From Nageia nagi (taxonomy: Eukaryota > Pinophyta), in assembly GCA_050084985.1 (NCBI GenBank), contig JBITNC010000001.1:75516001-75580000 (forward strand): DNA of 64,000 nt. The letters are read 5' to 3'. Shown piece by piece: positions 23,808 through 36,734 of the stretch. Each line of letters starts with the position of its first letter. The stretch's first letter is position 1. Under the pieces are notes generated by a model. That model did no database searches and was not told where the DNA came from. It worked only from the letters and a program-made list of their open reading frames with translations. A program made the translations under genes and the position numbers.

Positions 23808-24754
23808 GCGCATGACAAAAAAAAACAAAATTATGACTTTTTAAATCATGCACTAGCCTTGGGGGTAAGCATGCTCCCAACGTTGGGTCTCTTTCTTGCT
23901 TGCTTGCCTTGATCACCAAACTCACTTGGTAACCTGATTTCTCCTTATTTTTGGTCTTCCTATTTGTTGGACTTGACAATTTTGATCTTTCATTTCAACC
24001 TGGGCAGCCTGTAAGCTTGGTGCATGGTTTTAGAAATCAAGTTTGTGACTTTTTGAGGCATGCGTTAGCCTTGCCTGCCCATCCAGCCTGGTTCAAAAAG
24101 ACAAGTCTTTTTGAATCATGCGCCAACCTCCAGATGGTCTAATTTTCATGATTTGGTACTTAAGTGCTCATGCCTTTGCCAAACTTTTATCTTTCCTGGA
24201 TCCTAGAGGCTTCCTGGGCTTGGCGCATGCCTCAAAAAGTCAAGAATTTGTCTTTTGAGACCATGCACCAATCATCCTAGGTGAGCTTGATCGAATCTTG
24301 AGGTTTTGGGCTTTATGACTTGTCCATTCTTTTCTGTTTGCTCGAACTGAAAGCCCTTCCAGGCTTGGCACATGGTTCAAAAAGACAAAATCTTGCCTTT
24401 TTGAAGCATGCACCAGCGTCTTGAATGCCTTAGGTTCACTCCCTGACCCTTGAACTCGCTCAGTTCTTCCTCTTGGCCAGGTCACATGGTTCAAAAAGAC
24501 AAGATTTTGTCTTTTGAAACTATGCGCCAACCTTGTTGTGCCTTTGCCTTGGACTTTTGGTGCTCCATTTCGTTCTAGCCTGCTTCTTGTGCTTGGTGCA
24601 TGCCCAAAAAAGACAAGATTTTGTCTCCTGGGGGCATGCGTTGGGCTTGCAAGTGTCCCGGATTGCATTTTTGAGTCTCTCTTCCAGTTTGGACGGCCTT
24701 CAGGCCTAGTCGCATGATTTCAAAAGATAAGATTTTGTCTTTTTTAACCATGCC
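23808..24754 (-). repeat. Hairpin array B, counterpart of array A
   Basis: Hairpins at 23808-23853, 24020-24064, 24222-24268, 24368-24413, 24481-24528, 24596-24640 and 24711-24754 match array A one to one in order, with an extra compact stem at 24090-24117 (GGTTCAAAAAGAC / GTCTTTTTGAATC). Open frames here (for example 24240-24668) are translations of the array and not genes. Confidence 0.8.
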
Positions 24755-25058
24755 CCAGCCCTTGGGGATGCCCAGTTTGAGTTGATTGGGCTCCGACTCT
24801 TCCTAGATTCCTTGGTTCTCCTAAGTTCGACTTTACTCTTTCTAGACTTAGTCATTTTTTTGGGAATTTCAAGATTTCTTAGTATGATTGACCCTGGGTG
24901 AAAAATGGGGCTTGAACCAAAGAGGGATGATCCATGAATCTAGGTCTTTGTGACACAACTTGGGTGAGACAAGATGATGACAAAACGAAGTATATACGTG
25001 ATACGTTGAGGGTCCCCAAAATCTTAGGATTTTGAGGGCATGTGTTTTAGTCACAACA

Positions 25059-27939
25059 AGACCTCTTCATCCAAATAGCCATGAAGGAATGCACTTTTGA
25101 CATCCATATGATTCACTAGCCAACTTTTGTGGGCAGCCAAGGAAAGGACCAATCGGATTGTCTCTTGTCTTGCTATCAGAGCAAATGTCTCTTCATAATC
25201 AATTCCATAGCATTGGGTGAAGCCCTTTGCTACAAGCCTTGCCTTGTGTCTCTCAATGCTTCCATCAACATTGTATTTGATCTTATAAACCCATTTGCAC
25301 CCAACATGCTTCTTGCCTGTGGGAAGCTCCACAAGTTCCCAAGTATCATTCCTGTTGATGGAAGAAATCTCTTCTTCCATAGCCTTCGACCACAAATCAT
25401 TAGTGCAAGCTTGATCATAGTTAGATGGTTCAATTTTTGTACTATTTATTGAAGCATAGTTAACTACACCTTTGGGTTCATGATTATCCTCATCACCATA
25501 CATACTCAAATTTTCAAACCTTTTTATAACTTGATGAAGTTCACTTGCTTGGCTCCTTGTGAAGCTCCTTGAGAAATTCTAATCCAACATTTGATTGGAT
25601 GGAATTGTTTGAAGTGTTCTTTTACCTTGCTTGGCTTCTTCTACCTTGGAAAGTGAAGACTTTTCTTTGCTGATCTGACCCAAAGGCTGCACTTTAGAGG
25701 AGTTATCTTCATTGGATTCATCATCATCAATGAGTTTTTGATGATCCCATTCTTCCCCTTTATCAAAAATTACATCTCTAGATACAACAACCTTATAGGT
25801 TTTTAGATTATACAATCTATATGCCTTGGTTTGCTCTCACAATAGCCAAGAAAAATACATGTTTGACTTTTAGGATCTAACTTTCTGCTATTTTCATTAG
25901 AAATGTGAGCATAAGCAAGACAACCAAAATGGCAAAAACTCTAAAATGCTTAATAGTAGGTTTTTTCTCATACCATGCCTCATAAGGTGTGATGCCATCC
26001 AAGCTTGAAGTTGGACTTCTATTCAAGATGTATACTGCTGTTCTTACTGCATAAGCCCAATACATTTTGCTCAAATGTTTGCTTTGTAACATGCTCCTTG
26101 CCATCTCCACATATGGTCTGGTTCTTCCTCTCTGATACACCGTTTTGTTGTGGAGTATAGGAAGCTGTGAGTTGCCCCTTTATTCCACAATCCTTGCAAA
26201 ATTTGAGGAATTCATTGGAGCAAAACTCTCCTTCTCTATTAGTCCTTAAACACTTCACAATGCATTCACTTTACTTTTCCACATGAGTTTAAAATCTTTA
26301 AAACAGTCAAAAGCTTGATCCTTAGAAGTTAGCAAATAAATCCAACACATCCTTTTGTAATCATCTATGAAAGTGAGAAAGTAGGAGTTCGTAACCAATA
26401 CTTTGTGTTTGCATGGGGCCACAAATATCAGAATGTACAATTGGAGGGGATAGGAAGCTCTACAAGCTTGACCTTTTGGAAACATAATTCGTGAGTGCTT
26501 TCCCAAAGCACATCCTTCAGACATTGTCTTCTCTTCTTCAATCTTGGGCAGCCCATGGACCATTTGTTGAGATGTCAACAATTTCAAACTTGGATAGCTT
26601 AGATGGCCATTTCTCATATGCCAAAGCCAACTTTTGTTCTCCACGGCTACATTTGCTAGTTGGGCATAATCTCTTCCGAACTTAAGTGGAAATAATCTAT
26701 TCTTGATCATTGGGACTGTAGTGACCAGCCTACGACCATTGTTCTTATTATAGAGCACACACTTTCCATCTTCAAAAACAAGCTTATATTCTTTTCCAGA
26801 TTTGTCCCACACTTAGCAAATTGTGCTTGAGTTTGGGAGTATAGTAGATGCTATTTACCTTCTTGGTGCCTTCTTTGGTGTTGACCTCCATGGTTCCCAT
26901 GCCTTCCACGGTCAATGTTTGTCATCTCTAAGCTTTATATTGGATTTGAAAGAGTTGTCCATTGAAGCAAGCAACTCTTCTTTTCCAATCATGTGATTAG
27001 AAGCACCAGTACCAAGAATCCAAGTTTCATTGGGATTCTGATTTGTCTTCCCACAAGACAAAAACAAATTGAAGGTCTTATCCTCTTCGCCATAATTGGC
27101 TGCACTTGGTCCTTCTTGGGCGGCCTTGGCTCTACACTCCAGCTCATAGTGCCCAAATTTGTTATAGCAGTAACATTGTTGATTTTGCTTGTCACCCCCT
27201 TCATTCAAGCCACCTCTACCTCTTCCACGGGAACCTCTCCTTCCTCTCCTCTTGAAGATTGTTGGCCTCTCCCTTGTGCATATGAAGTTTCAACCTCCTC
27301 TATTGCAAAAGCCTTTTCATCATCCATTGCAACCGGTGATTTTGTAGAATCTTGGAGCCTTTCTTCATGGTACATCAAGGATCCTATGAGCTGATCATAA
27401 GTGAGATTAGGATAGATCTTTGAACTCTTCAATTATGATCGTTACATGGTTCCACTTGAGAAGAAGTGTTCTCAACACTTTCTTCACTATTTCAGCATTT
27501 AGAACCTCCTCTCTAAAGGTCTTCATCTTGTCCACACATGCTTTGACACTCACACAATAATCTCTCACCATCTCACTGGCCTGCATCTTGAGATTTTCAA
27601 AATCTCTTTTGAGGGTTTCCAACCTCACTTGCTTCACTTGGGTGCTACCTTGATAGCTCTCCTTGAGTGCTCTCCATGCATCTTGGGCTGAAGTGCATGA
27701 GGCAATCCGGGGGGAGATGCTCTTATCCAAGGTAGCTTGTAGTTTTTCTTTTGAGCCTCCTTCTTAGCAATTTTATCATTGGCCAGAAGAGTGCTCCAAT
27801 TGGCCGGATGACTGTATCCTTCTTCAACTACATCCCATAGCCCCTTTCCTATGAGTAATGTCTTCATCTTGATAGACCAATACTCATAATCCTTTCCATA
27901 AAAGTTTGGAATTGGTGGAGTATTGTTCTTTGCAGCCAT
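25059..27939 (-). pseudogene. Copia-D gag, protease, integrase and RT start, decayed
   Basis: A second copia lineage. Minus strand from ATG at 27939 (MAAKNNTPPIPNFYGKDYE): gag with YWSIKMKTLL and AWRALKESYQGS (27205-27939), a knuckle-like CYCYNKFGHYELEC in which the second Cys is displaced, protease WILGTGASNHM near 27000-27040 with the catalytic Asp changed to Gly, GAG-pre-integrase (LWHMRNGHLSYPSLK near 26620), integrase core fragments (25877-26400), an acidic linker, then RT to HMDVKSAFLHGYLDEEV at 25063. Several frameshifts. The RT continues beyond element B at 13926. Confidence 0.88.
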
Positions 27940-28038
27940 ATTGCTCAAACACAGTAAAAAACGATGGATCACAGTCTATTGAAAGAATAAAATAAATTTT
28001 TACAATTGCACCAACTCTAACCCAATAGATCTCCCCAA

Positions 28039-28560
28039 GACTTTGATACCAGAATGAGAAGTATTCTACTTTTATTGATTTGAAAAAACGAAATCATTAC
28101 ATATATAGGTTTTGGACAAACCCATAAATAGACTTTGCTAAATATAAACTCAAGTTGCATGATTACAACTTGTTACAATCGAATGCAAAAATAAACTAAT
28201 ACATGCTAAAGCTACCCTATCATACTATTGACAACTGGGCGAAACATCAGCCGAAAATGGTAACATCTATGCTAACGACGAAGACAAAAACGACAATCCC
28301 GGCATGCTAAATTTAGTTTGCCAGGCTCTGTTTGTGGCCTGGGGCACAATGTGCTAGGTGCACTGTGCTTGGGAATAGTTTGCTGGGCACGGTGCCTGTG
28401 AACAGAGAGCTAGAATTCTTAGAAATCTCAGCTTGGACCTTGGGCAGCGAGCCAAGTTTCCAACAACTATAGAATGCTTTTTTTCCATATATTTTATGTC
28501 CTACCTTCTGACCATTTTGACGAACCAAACATCTGCCCTGCTAGTATTAAAGCCCATTTC
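28039..28560 (-). repeat. Copia-D primer-binding site and probable 5' LTR
   Basis: Minus strand reads TTCTGGTATCAAAGTC at about 28039-28053, the initiator-Met tRNA type site, so the LTR ends at 28055 (TGAGAAG on the plus strand). The outer LTR end is not resolved because the partner LTR is not in the window; 28560 is a guess. The open frame at 28313-28528 has no recognisable product. Confidence 0.5.
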
Positions 28561-29742
28561 TCTCTATGATGTGATATATTATTATGCTTTTGATATTACT
28601 ATTTAAGTCTACCTTGTCCAAAAGAGGATTTGGAAACCCTAGCCAACAGATTCTACTTGTCTGACATGGAATTTATATGATTAAAAAAGGGGTTAGCTTT
28701 TTGGCAACACTGGTCTTTGTTGTTTCTAAGCTTCTATGGGTTTTCTTTTCTCTTGCTTTCTAGGGTTGAGGGAAAGCATTTAATGAGAAGAGCGATATGT
28801 AAGTTAAAACATTTAAACTATTTGATTGGATTGATGTATGGGAATTTGTTCTCATATGGGTGTTTGCAAGAATTCATGCCTTAGTAGGAAATAAAAGCCA
28901 GCTTACTTAGAAATAATGCATTTGAGTGTTTCAGACAACAGGTTTAGGGCAGTTAATGACCATGATTCTAAATATAAACCTGGTCTTGAGAAATTAAAGC
29001 ATGACCAAATGGTAAATGGATTCTCTGCTTTCATTTCCATGCTTTATATACTTCCAGTAAGCTTGATCCCAGTGTTGCTGAGGAATTGAACAACAGCTTT
29101 CTAATGATGATGAGAATTAGTTACTAGTAATAATTTATCCACTCCCTGGGCATTTAAATTTAGATTGATTGATTGGTAGGCTTTGTTTGAAGGACTGGGT
29201 AGCAAGTACAGAACAGCCAGAACTGGCTCACTGATGCTCTGCGTTTACGAGAAAAAAGGATGCTAAGTTTATCATTGGGGACTGAAATATGCTATGTAGC
29301 TTCAGGTCTCATATTGGTTGGTAGTTTCATGATAGCCTATGCTTTGGGTATTTTTGGTGATTTTTAGGTTTTAGTTATGAATCTTTCTCTCTTTTTGGAT
29401 ATCCTAAATATTCAGATGTGTGTTATATTCTTTTTACTCGGAACATTTTTGTTTCTGATATCCAACCCGAGTCACAGATGCTTGTACCCATGGGTGGAAA
29501 ATGGGAAAATGTTTTGCCATAAGAGGTTGCACTTCATATTTAATTTGTAATCGATTACTTCAGTTTTCTAGGAAAAAGGTTACCATCCTCTATCAGCAAT
29601 TTAATTTGATGTTTCTCATTTGTTTGTCCATATAAAGTTTTAATCGGAGCTCCTTAGATTCTTAAAGTGCACAATTGTTCTCATTTCTGGTATGTTGGGA
29701 ATAGATCCTGAGCTATATAGAATTTACTTGGAAAATGTGCAG
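28561..29742 (+). other. Probable SnRK2 intron sequence
   Basis: No repeats or ORFs recognised. I looked for the preceding SnRK2 exons (glycine loop, VAVK lysine, ELFERI, FFQQLISGVSYCH) and did not find them. The stretch ends at the acceptor ATGTGCAG at 29742. Confidence 0.5.
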
Positions 29743-30965
29743 CAAGTATGCCATCGTGACTTGAAGCTAGAAAATGCACTTTTGGATGGGAGTCCTGCAC
29801 CTCGTCTTAAAATTTGTGATTTTGGATATTCTAAGGTGATTTTCTTGTCCCTTTGCATGTGCTCTAATTTAAATATGCTGAGAATTTCATTATTGTGTTT
29901 GAAGTTCAGAGATGATTTTTAGTGCTATAATTATTTTCAGTCTTCTGTGCTTCATTCTCAACCCACGTCAACTGTTGGTACACCTGCATATATAGCTCCA
30001 GAAGTTCTAACCAAGAAAGAATATGATGGCAAGGTACGAGGGCCTATACAAAATCCCATAATCGTTTGCAGGCAGATTTGACCTATATTTTACAGTATAA
30101 AATTTTGAATTGAACGATTTTTTTGTAAGATATCATTTTTATGCAATTTGTTATCTGGAGTTCCATTTTGCAGATTGCAGATGTTTGGTCCTGTGGTGTG
30201 ACTCTCTATGTCATGTTAGTAGGTTCGTACCCATTTGAGGATCCTGATGAGCCAAAGGACTTCCGAAAGACTTTGGAGGTATTGGTCTGATCGGATGATA
30301 ATTAATAATTCAAAGAGAATTTTTTCCATATACAGATTGTTAGTACATATAGAGATTATTAGTATGCATGATTGATACAATATTATTTGAGAGTTTGTTG
30401 ATGGGTTATTGCATCACATTTATTTGCAGCGAATAATGAGTGTTCAGTACCGCATCCCAGACCATTTAAATGTTTCACTTGAGTGTCAGCAACTACTTTC
30501 TAGGATTTTTGTTGCAAATCCTGCCATGGTCAGCAATTTCTATGAAACTTTCTGGTGGATTGTCTTCACAAATGGCATAACCATTTTGAGAACATCCCTA
30601 CATCATTTTGCTTTCAAATTTTTCATATTGTTACCTTATTCGTACTAATTCTGGTGTTTACTATTTTTGTGCCATTCACAAAACAGCGAATAACAATGAC
30701 TGAAATCAAGAATCATGCATGGTTTTTGAAGAAGTTGCCTGCAGACTTGGATGCTGGAATTAGCAATGATTACAATGACACAGACCAACCTTTGCAAAGC
30801 ATTGATGAGATTATGAGATACCTTGCTGAAGCTAAAATTCCTGCACAAGAGTCTGGTCTAGGCCAATATTTTGATGATGATGATCTCTATTTTGATGACA
30901 TGGATCTAGACAATGAGATTGATTTGGATTATGATAGCAGTGGGGAGCTTGTTTGTGCGATGTAA
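29743..30965 (+). CDS. SnRK2: SnRK2 protein kinase (OST1/SnRK2.6-like), 3' five exons only
   Basis: Exons 29743-29835, 29941-30033, 30174-30278, 30430-30528 and 30687-30965, all with GT-AG borders, give 222 residues. Seen: catalytic loop CHRDLKLEN, Mg-binding DFG in KICDFGYSK, activation loop with [19 protein letters not shown] (the Ser activated in OST1 is the one before TVGTPAY), [15 protein letters not shown], the helix region RIFVANPAM, then the regulatory tail [11 protein letters not shown] and an Asp-rich end closing [12 protein letters not shown]. The acidic tail resembles the ABA-responsive SnRK2 subclass that binds clade A PP2C phosphatases. Family role: Ser/Thr kinase in ABA and osmotic-stress signalling, cytosol and nucleus. 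The ATP-binding lobe exons are absent within 1.2 kb upstream. Either the intron is very long and filled by the transposons to the left, or the gene is truncated. Confidence 0.93.
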
Positions 30966-33227
30966 CCAGTTTGTTATTGCAAATTCAGCAGATTGGCACT
31001 ATCTGTCATCCGCCAAGAGTTTATGGGATTTCATTTCTTATCCAGGCCAAGGAATTTCGGTTATCATTACTGATCTATGGAAAATTTTGGGAGAGTCGAA
31101 CATTGTTCAGTACCTGTGAAGATAGATCAAATTTTATTTTAGGGATGTTGAAACAAACAATTATATAAATTTTATTTTGTATAATAAGTATTAAATATTA
31201 TTACTAATATTTATGTAAAGAGTGTACAAGTAAAAACAATTGTAATTTGAAGATGTTGATAATTTTAGACAGTAATTAGATATTTTTTGCGTCTGAAAAT
31301 CTGAAAAAGGTTTATACGAGAAAACAATTCCAGGCTTGTTTTTATTGTATTCTAATTTATCAGCTTAGCTTCAATGGTTCCATCTATGACAGTGGAGGCA
31401 CAAGCTATGATTTAATGCAAGCTGGCAAGATTAATGAAAGGCTCATCTACAGAGCTTTATTTGGAGTACTATTTTTGACAACTTTCTGCATCCTAAACTG
31501 TAAGGAGGTCTGTATTTGTAGGGATACAGGAGTCCTTTTTATGAGATTTACAAGGATGACGTACAAAATATTTACCACAGGGAAATTCTTTATCAATTTG
31601 ATTATGTGTATGTTTAATGTCCCAGCAATGTCTGGTCAATAAAAGCAGCACCTTTATGAGTATCTTGTTAGAAGAATATTGTCAAGATGACCCTTAGCTC
31701 CCTGCTTTGCGTAAATAACAATTGGCTGTCTTTTAAAAATTAAATTAAAATAAAAGGGATGATACATGTCCTTCGCATCACATTGAGAAGGGGAATCTCT
31801 TTTCCCATACCGGTAGAAATCATTTTTCTCTAGGTAAGAGAACGAGGATAAAACTAAAAGAGAGAGGAGGCACATTGTTGGGGAGGTAGTTGGACATTCT
31901 AATCATTGAAACTGGCAAGAGGCAAAGCTATGTAATTAAGTTGCATCTGACTTGACATGTATGCATGGACATCCTTTCTCTATCTGGTTCAGAGATTCAT
32001 TGGCTTCAACTTTGGGATTAGCTACTCTTAATTTTAAAATAGAAGGTTTGAATCTGCATCTGGTTGTAGTTGGACTCATTTGATTTCTCCACTCCATTGT
32101 ATGCTTTCAGCTTAGGGTGAAGAATGCAATGCCGAAAGTGCATTGGATTTTATTATTTTAGTTTGAAGTGCATACATTTTGAATCCTTGTGCTCTACATG
32201 AACTTGGGTTTTAAAGGGATTTTTTGAGAGAGGTGAGTTCAAAATTTCAAATGGCCAATTTGATTTGCAATTATTGTTGAGAGAGGATTGCAACTGGGAA
32301 TTTAGGGTTTATTAGGTTAATATTTATATGATATGTAGTGTTTTCAGAGTTTTGAAAAAAATGCATAGTGATTGTTAGAATTATTTTGCTTGAGAGGAAG
32401 TTTTGGAAAAACGACAGCTATTAATAAAAGCACTACAATCAAAATGAAATTCATGTGGAAACAACAATAAAATGTAGAAGCATTAGAAATAACTAACATA
32501 GGTGCTCCAAAGAAACCGATTGACATTTTAAAGGTTTTATTGTTATCATTCGGAGCATTAGTGTTGTCATTATTGAAACATAAAGAAAAATTACTCAATA
32601 GCTCACACTGTTAAATGGGTTATATTCACTCTACACATGGTCTCCTCGAAATGTATTTTCTATGAATTTTAATTTAAGTTAGTAGCTGGAGGAAATTATG
32701 GAACCGTCCTAAAAAAAAAGGCCAACATCATGGTTGAAAAATACAAGAGGCCCATGTAAGGGAGGGGTTGGAGATTTGCAGAAACTAGCAGTTTCCTTTC
32801 ATCATTTCTTGAGAAAAGAAAATATTATTTGGTGAAAATGTTCTTGACATATAATTGTTGCATGAACAAATGCGAACAATTCATTAAACCATTCTGAATG
32901 ATACATGCATATAACTTTCCACCAACATTTTTTTGTTTAACATAAGTAATGAAGCATGTTTTCTTTCAAGAGCTTAGCTGGTCAACGTGGATGCCAGTAA
33001 TCAATATTAAGCTGAGAAAATATGTTCTATAGACTGCTGGAATGTGACGAGGGTTCATCCCACTATTCTCTTTAAATTCACACTAGTGGTTTCTTAGATA
33101 TGCGCTTGAGACCTTTCTTTAATGCATTGGTATATGTATTGAGAGTTATTTGATTTTCTAATTTGTAATTAAGGTTAGTGTGAACTCAACTGAGATGCGA
33201 TTGAATCTATCTATATATTTTTTATCG

Positions 33228-33228
<1 letters not shown>
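30966..33228 (+). other. SnRK2 3' flank, including probable 3' UTR
   Basis: No second gene recognised. An AATAAAAG signal at about 31638 could end the SnRK2 transcript. Open frames at 31415-31642 and 32344-32598 show no family features and lie in AT-rich sequence. Confidence 0.5.
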
Positions 33229-33260
<32 letters not shown>

Positions 33261-33272
33261 TAGATAGATAGA
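33229..33272. repeat. Compound microsatellite (TA)n(GATA)n
   Basis: About 15 TA units followed by three to four GATA units. Confidence 0.9.
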
Positions 33273-33800
33273 TTAGTATTTATAGAAAAAAAAATGTTTT
33301 TTAAATAGAATTTAGATCAGGGATCAAGTTTTATAGGTATTCTTTTATTACATATCAATATTGAGAACAAATTTTGATGTTCAATCTTAATTATAGAGAA
33401 TATTCATGGAGGATTGAGTAAGATTAATATTATATATATTGGATTTTTTTACTTCACACATTAAACACCATTGATATTTTGGATGGGTAATTGTGGAATT
33501 TAACCTTTCATTTTGTAGGGCATATTGTGTTGAGCCCTTAATTGATGAACTATATGTCCAATTATGATAAGAGTGAATTTGGATACTTGGTTTGCACTAC
33601 TAAGGAATTTTGCTTTGCAAGTTGTTGACTTTGTAATTGAATTGTTTTAATTAGCTTATTTCATTTATTTCATATGCAATAAGTTTAATCAAATGTTTCA
33701 TCTCTAAACATGGTTACACTTTATTTACAAAAACTCAGTAAAATTTAGAGTGAAAAAAAGTGTTTTCCTTGATTTTAGGAAGGAGTGTTATACTCTCATT
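33273..33800. other. AT-rich spacer, nothing recognised
   Basis: No open frame of note, no repeat matching elsewhere in the window. Confidence 0.5.
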
Positions 33801-33814
33801 CTTGGCATAATTAG

Positions 33815-34325
33815 ATAAGTTCAATAGGCCTAAAGCTTGATGAGATGTATCGAAAGTTGGCCTAAAGATTGACGACATATTGGGTATAATTAGACCATAT
33901 TAGTGCATGCTTAAACATTAGTGAGATGTATTGTGACCATCCATAAAAGTAGGATTAAAAATTAGCAAGATACTTCGTGAAAAAAACTTATAAACCTCTT
34001 GTTGGGCATAACTAGACCAAGTTGCATGTTGGTGTAAGCCTAAACATTAGCAAGATGCATCACGATCATTCAAAAGATAGGCTTAAAGATTGGCAAGATC
34101 CTTCTTGAAAAGTTGTTATGGAGTACATATAATCTTTTTATGGGTATAACTAGATTAGGTTAGTGTAGGCATAAAGATTGACAAGATGCTTAGTGAAAAA
34201 AACTTGTGGAACAAAAAATATCTCGCTAGACATAATTGGATCAGGTCAATGTAGGAATAAAGATTGAGGAGATGCACTATGGGCATTCACGAAAGTAGGC
34301 CTAAGGATTGATGAGATGTTTGTAT
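33815..34325 (+). repeat. Degenerate tandem repeat, period roughly 150 bp
   Basis: Three to four worn copies share a GGCATAACTAGACCA-like block, then TAGGCCTAAAGATTGACAAG and GATGCATC-like blocks. Units differ by many substitutions and indels. Confidence 0.65.
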
Positions 34326-34859
34326 GGAAAAAAGTGAATAATAATAATAAGAATAATAATATAATCAAATCATATAACTCAAGTGTCATAAATAAAAGTA
34401 ATAATCATCCACTCATTGAACTTGAACATGAAATTTTGTGATGTATCGTAGTTGGAAGTATTGGGTCCTTCCCCTTAGTTACGCAGGGTAAGGGTTACCC
34501 TTTGGTTGAATTCATGTGCCAGATCTTCCCACATAATAACAAATAAGACATCATTTACTTTTGATGAAATGTACAACATGAATTGCTAATGATAAAATAT
34601 AATATATGAATTGATATTTTTATGCTTATCATAATCATGTTTCATTAATGAAATAATGTTCATTCATTTTGTATAAATGGAATTGTTGTGTCCTATTGAT
34701 TTAAAGAATTTCTTATTTTTTCTAACTACAATATGGGTTTGTTACACTTCAATATCTAGTGATCAAAATTGAATATTACATATTGGTATGAAATTGAATT
34801 AAAGCTCTAAAACTCAACAATAAGTAAATAAAATTAATAACCTAAACTTTTGATAATTC

Positions 34860-36734
34860 TTAGATGATGCAAGCTCAATATAAAAATAGGCAAGGAAATA
34901 AGGTGAATAGTGAAGGGCAAGAACATGACAAGAGAGACCAAGTAACACTTACTTTTCCCAAAGCCTCTAGGCATGAGAAAGAGTCCACTGTTTAAAAGGT
35001 CATGGATGGAATTAGGAAGACTTGATAAGAAATTATTACCACTAAAGAAACCCTATCAAAACTAGACCAATATATGCATTTAAAGCTCTCCCATGCAATG
35101 CAAGAGATATGTACCACATGTTCCTCAAGATTTAATATAAAATATAAAGAAATTTGTTCCTAATGAGACTTGTAATTAGGAGGAAGAACTTATGGAAGAG
35201 TGATGAGATCATCTACTAAGAAAAAAATTATTTCAAATCAAGCCTACAAAAGAGTAATGGGATCATTGTACATGTTAAAATATTTTACCTAGAAAAATGA
35301 TTAAGAAAATGATCAAATCACTCCCATTCTACTAAATTTAGCTTGATATACAAATATAATTGTAAAATTTTTGTTATATGTATATGACTTTGGATATGTT
35401 ATGTGAATGGGAGTTGTTTTATTTTCTTTTCCTTCTCTTGATATAACTTAATTAATTCCACTTTATTACTTTTTATGTAATAGAAATGGGAAATGAATAA
35501 AGGAGAAGTCAAAGGACCCAACAAAGAAGAGGTCCGACATGGTTAAGTAGTTTCATTAGAGTTATTTATAGAGTAGTGAAAATATGTGAAGAAGGAATGA
35601 GAATGGTTTGGGTAAGGAAGTGAAATTCGCTAAAGAGCATGAGCTACCATGACAAAACCCCCACTCATGAATCATGGGGAAGGACATAACTTGATTATCA
35701 AGATACTCCCTCAAATAATGGAAGGTATGAAGGAATCACTAGAATCTAATCTTAAAAGAGATGGTTTGAAGATCTACAATATAAATAGGCCTAAGTAGAA
35801 GAAATATAACATGTACTTGAAAACCATGGGCAATATAGCCCAAACATTTGAAACTCACTAGAAGAGTTGTTGAAGAAGATCACTTGTCGTAAGGAGGAAC
35901 CTTGACCTTATACTAGAATTGAGGAAGTATCAAAGGCATTACAAAATGTCTAATCTCCAAAGTTTGAAGGAAAATATCAAGGTATGAATCACTAGCATGG
36001 AATGATATTTGAGTTGCACCATTTTTGTAGTAATATAAAAATGCATGAAAAATGCATTACTTCAAAATAAATAACCACTTAATGGGAGAATAATTGGATT
36101 TCACATTTTAATGATATCACACAAATAACTTGGGAGGATTTTTTTTTAAATTTTCAAGGAAAAATTTCTTTTTTTTCTATTTTTTAAGAGTTAGATAAGG
36201 AAATTTTAGAGCTTGAAGTAGGGGAATATGTTTGTAGTTTAATTCAAGAAGAAACTTAATTTGCTCAAATATATGGATTGTCAGTGTGATAAAAAATCAA
36301 AGTGATCAATTTTATCCTTCAATTGAACATATCCATATCCCGTTAATGAAGGATTTTTGAATCAAAGACCTTTTTGAAGCCATCAAGAAGGTCATGTTGA
36401 TTAAAGAACATACAAAGCAAAGAGTAGATTACAAAAGGAATATCCACAAGAATAAAAAATCCTTGGTTAACTAACCATACCAAGATTTTTTTGACTAGAC
36501 ATGGCAAGAAGGAAAATATTAATAAACCATCAAGGAAGTCAACCTAAAAGAATCTTGACATAAAATTCAATGCAAGGACTCCTTATAATTCTATGTGATC
36601 TCATGAGAATTATAATAAGGGTAAGCAAAAAGAGTTAAAAGTTGCAAGTAGTCAAGGGAATGCCAAATTGGGCCCCATAATTATTGCTTGAATGATGGTG
36701 ATGATCATTAAAAAAATCAATATCCTAAATTAAT
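34860..36734 (+). pseudogene. Worn gag-like remnant, probably Ty3/gypsy
   Basis: Many stops, no long frame. In shifting plus frames, stretches such as KKSLVN-PYQDF and, near 36660-36720, GPHNYCLNDGDDH followed by NQ(C/Y)PK resemble the end of a gag with a zinc knuckle. Too decayed for a firm call. Confidence 0.35.

Larger units (their letters stand above)
13927..25058 (-). mobile_element. Element B: 2.6-kb insert with 5-bp TSD, split by Copia-C
   Basis: Exactly duplicated target AGACC at 13922-13926 and 25059-25063 in the Copia-D RT frame. Termini are TATTG on the left and CAACA on the right, short imperfect inverted repeats. Without Copia-C it is about 2.6 kb: 13927-14825 plus 23372-25058 (AATTA at 14826-14830 and 23367-23371 is the Copia-C TSD). 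It carries the hairpin array, a short ORF tail and a TATAAATAG box at 14783. No pol is present, so it is a solo LTR or a non-autonomous element. Confidence 0.8.

Noticed and set aside
24240-24668. 142-codon minus-strand frame and several 60-70 codon frames nearby
   Set aside because: They follow the palindromic hairpin array; both strands are open because of the arms, and the matching array A does not keep the frames.
28313-28528. 71-codon minus frame in the probable Copia-D LTR
   Set aside because: No recognisable domain; lies between the primer-binding site and the unresolved outer LTR end.
31415-31642. 75-codon frame downstream of SnRK2
   Set aside because: AT-rich, no homology recognised, close to a likely polyadenylation signal; probably 3' UTR or flank.
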